Shown here piece after piece: positions 11,114-12,162 of a stretch of DNA of 12,162 nucleotides (position 1 is its first letter; every line of letters begins with the position of its first letter). Source of the DNA: Puniceicoccaceae bacterium (GTDB lineage: Bacteria; Verrucomicrobiota; Verrucomicrobiia; Opitutales; Coraliomargaritaceae). The notes beneath the pieces are model-generated. The model ran no database searches. It was given only the letters and a program-made list of their open reading frames with translations, and had not been told where the DNA came from. The stretch lies in contig PXBU01000177.1 in the NCBI GenBank assembly GCA_003566795.1, positions 1 to 12,162 on the forward strand, given 5' to 3'. Both the position numbers and the translations under genes were made by a program.

Positions 11114-11190
11114 TGGTAGGAGCGAAGGGATTTGAACCCTTACTTGTATGGGTCTAAGCCATATGCCTCTGCCAGTTGGGCTACGCTCCT
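11114..11190 (-). tRNA. tRNA with TAG anticodon (Leu codons CUA/CUG), short variable loop
   Basis: Acceptor AGGAGCG/CGCTCCT, discriminator A, encoded CCA, anticodon stem TATGG/CCATA, loop CTTAGAC giving TAG, variable loop only CAAGT, T arm AAGGG/CCCTT. The anticodon predicts leucine, but bacterial tRNA-Leu has a long variable arm. One base separates it from the tmRNA 3' end. Confidence 0.85.
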
Positions 11191-11191
11191 A

Positions 11192-11454
11192 TGGTGGAAA
11201 TGGCGGGAGTCGAACCCGCGTCTTAAGCATTTCATAATTGGATGTTAACGTTGTTGTTCTGGTTGATAACGAATATTGTGGACTTCTTTGAACCTCAAAT
11301 AGATGCTACCACAGCTCTATTGTTTTGGTGTAGGTGCTGTTAAGCTACGCTACTAAAGCTAAATTTTTGTCGGTTGTTTGGTTTTGGCTGTTATAGGGAA
11401 GCCACTCCCAACGCATCCAATTAATTCATACCTAATCGAAGCCATTACATCCCC
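11192..11454 (-). ncRNA. ssrA: tmRNA (one-piece, about 263 nt)
   Basis: Rescues stalled ribosomes by acting as tRNA-Ala and then as mRNA for a degradation tag. Acceptor GGGGATG/CATTTCC contains the alanine identity pair G3-U70; 3' CCA is encoded. The tmRNA D-region GGCTTCGA and T arm GCGGG-TTCGACT-CCCGC are present. Helix P2 is a perfect 10-bp stem (11414-11423 with 11235-11244). The tag frame most likely resumes at AGC (11387-11389) and runs 14 codons, SQNQTTDKNLALVA, stopping with TAG at 11345; 14 codons is also the B. subtilis tag length. A pseudoknot (11336-11340 with 11311-11315; 11330-11333 with 11306-11309) follows. Cellular tmRNAs are about 350-400 nt, so this one has lost pseudoknots. 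Confidence 0.93.
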
Positions 11455-11459
11455 ATATT

Positions 11460-11535
11460 TGGTGGAGTGTCTCAGGATTGAACTGAACTCTCTCGGGCTT
11501 CAACCGAGCGTGTCGACCACGATCACCAACACTCC
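11460..11535 (-). tRNA. tRNA-Phe (GAA)
   Basis: Acceptor GGAGTGT/ACACTCC, anticodon stem CTCGG/CCGAG with loop TTGAAGC giving GAA, discriminator A, CCA encoded, T arm TTCAG/CTGAG. The D stem (GTG/CAC) has an enlarged loop. Its 3' end is 5 nt from the tmRNA 5' end. Confidence 0.92.
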
Positions 11536-11606
11536 ATTGGTGGAGATTACTGGATTAAATTAATATGGTACAGCTGGTGGAGTTGAACTTACGACCAGAG
11601 AGGTAA
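11536..11606 (-). pseudogene. Degraded tRNA remnants
   Basis: Between tRNA-Ile and tRNA-Phe, the transcript holds GTTCAACTCCACC, then AGCTGTACCA and TCTCCACCA, which look like T-loop and CCA-bearing acceptor ends without matching 5' halves. At 71 nt the space fits one lost tRNA plus a second 3' end. Confidence 0.45.
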
Positions 11607-11682
11607 TGGTAGGGGAGGGGAGGATTGAACTCCCGACGACTCAGATATAAGCTGAGGCTTCTCACCACTGAATTACTCCCCC
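11607..11682 (-). tRNA. tRNA-Ile (TAT)
   Basis: Acceptor GGGGGAG/CTCCCCT (G1-U72), T arm GGGAG/CTCCC, anticodon stem CTCAG/CTGAG with loop CTTATAT giving TAT, which reads AUA without needing lysidine. Discriminator A, CCA encoded. AUA is frequent in AT-rich phage genes. Confidence 0.93.
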
Positions 11683-11787
11683 TTATACAATTCTAATAAT
11701 TTTCTTTCGAGATAATAAGTAGTCTGTTTCCAGCCTGTTTGAGTGCTAAAAAATCAATGAATAGGATTTAAAATTCTAATTTTAATT
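11683..11787 (-). other. 105-nt spacer without a recognised feature
   Basis: Lies between the 67-aa gene and tRNA-Ile. AT-rich at the gene end, with AAACAGGCTGGAAACAG in the middle. No promoter, tRNA or frame with a ribosome site was found. Confidence 0.4.
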
Positions 11788-11991
11788 TTATTCTTCAATT
11801 TTCAATTGCTCTATTTCATAATCTTCTAATAATTGAATACGTCTAACCAATTGAGGAGTCCAACCTGTGGCAAGTAAAAAATTCTTAAACTCTTCTAAAA
11901 TCACATCTATTGTTTCGGAATCAACTGTCATTTGAACAACTTTTTTATCCCCTCGAAAATATTTGAACTTATATATTAGTTTATCAAACAT
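11788..11991 (-). CDS. Unknown small protein between tRNA genes, paralogue of the gene at 8725 (67 aa)
   Basis: ATG at 11991 follows GAAGGAGG at ideal spacing. An in-frame extension would run into tRNA-Pro and is rejected. Residues 1-24 are basic (MFDKLIYKFKYFRGDKKV). Residues 29-67 align with the protein at 8725-8940 (FKNFLLATGWTPQLVRRIQLLEDYEIEQLK). Both copies sit close to translation genes (tRNAs here, Pth2 there), which may hint at a role in that process. Function unknown. Confidence 0.8.
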   Translation of the reverse strand: MFDKLIYKFKYFRGDKKVVQMTVDSETIDVILEEFKNFLLATGWTPQLVRRIQLLEDYEIEQLKIEE

Positions 11992-12018
11992 GTTTAATTC
12001 CTCCTTCTTTATTAAAAT

Positions 12019-12105
12019 TGGTCCAAGAGGGAGGATTTGAACCTCCAAGGCTTTCGCACCCGCTTCCAAAGCGGAACCGCTACCAAATTACGGATCTACT
12101 CCTGG
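12019..12105 (-). tRNA. tRNA-Pro (TGG) with enlarged variable arm
   Basis: Acceptor CCAGGAG/CTCTTGG starts with C1-G72 and A73, as in proline tRNAs. Anticodon loop TTTGGAA gives TGG. T arm GGAGG/CCTCC, CCA encoded. The variable region TGCGAAAGCCTT (12 nt, with a GC-GAAA-GC hairpin) and total length of 87 nt are unusual, as tRNA-Pro normally has a short variable loop. Confidence 0.85.
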
Positions 12106-12112
12106 TCTTAAA

Positions 12113-12146
12113 TACCTCGCTTTCTCCCTTACATCCGTGCGAGGTA
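12113..12146 (-). other. Perfect 8-bp inverted repeat upstream of tRNA-Pro
   Basis: TACCTCGC and GCGAGGTA enclose an 18-nt loop, 8 nt before the tRNA-Pro 5' end. No U-run follows, so it is not a typical terminator; it may be a processing stem or the end of another structured RNA beyond the window. Confidence 0.45.
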
Positions 12147-12162
12147 ACGTCTGTGAACTTTA

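Noticed and set aside
11366..11388. Alternative tmRNA tag frame starting at GCC (AKTKQPTKI)
   Set aside because: It ends early, lacks the hydrophobic tail, and misses the conserved ALA-like end seen in the neighbouring frame; the 14-codon frame matches the known Bacillus tag length.
11378..11563. 61-codon plus-strand frame
   Set aside because: It is the antisense of the tmRNA 5' part and tRNA-Phe, without a promoter or ribosome site.
11992..12069. N-terminal extension of the 67-aa gene
   Set aside because: It would lie mostly inside tRNA-Pro, and the internal ATG has an ideal ribosome site.
12113..12146. Terminator upstream of tRNA-Pro
   Set aside because: The stem is perfect but the loop is 18 nt and no run of U follows.
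1..12162. CRISPR array, insertion sequence, integrase or attachment site
   Set aside because: No regular repeat-spacer pattern, transposase, recombinase or tRNA-end duplication was found.

Overview
The window is AT-rich and almost entirely coded on the minus strand. It has strong Shine-Dalgarno sites, GTG and TTG starts, and TTGACT-17-TGnTATAAT promoters. Together with a long tRNA array, a Dda/RecD-type helicase, a T4 endonuclease V relative and many short unknown genes, this points to a large, probably lytic, tailed phage of a low-GC Gram-positive host (Bacillus-like or Clostridium-like). No structural or integration genes are present, so it is the accessory (early or middle) part of the genome. 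Genus and species cannot be named from the sequence.

Layout in transcription order (right to left). (1) 12162-10620: a mixed RNA and protein array of tRNA-Pro, a 67-aa protein, tRNA-Ile(UAU), tRNA remnants, tRNA-Phe, a complete one-piece tmRNA, a short-armed tRNA with a UAG anticodon, and a YkuK-like RNase H-fold protein. (2) 10608-9024: a promoter, a structured leader RNA, eleven tRNAs mostly separated by one base (Ala, Arg-ACG, Val, Gly, Ser-UGA, Arg-UCU, Ser-GCU, Cys, Gln, His, Trp), then about 480 nt of structured non-coding RNA and a terminator. That RNA contains a tRNA-like fold in circularly permuted order (T arm before D arm) and an upstream pseudoknot. (3) 9003-8024: a promoter, two small proteins, an archaeal/eukaryotic-type peptidyl-tRNA hydrolase (Pth2) and a terminator. 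(4) 7915-6181: a promoter, a T4 endonuclease V-like DNA repair enzyme, a small helical protein, a metallophosphoesterase and a kinase-like protein. (5) 6068 to the left edge: a promoter, a Dda/RecD-like helicase and about eighteen small genes. Several of these encode Cys-pair (zinc-binding) mini-proteins and one encodes a 27-aa membrane peptide.

Taken together, units 1-3 look like a translation-support and ribosome-rescue module: tRNAs, a tmRNA to release stalled ribosomes, and Pth2 to recycle peptidyl-tRNA. Units 4-5 carry DNA repair, DNA remodelling and presumed host-takeover genes. The strongest candidates for something undescribed are the permuted tRNA-like RNA at 9061-9555, the compact tmRNA, the hairpin leader at 10436-10572, the only plus-strand promoter (6108-6136) firing against the kinase-like gene, and apparent AUU/AUC start codons.
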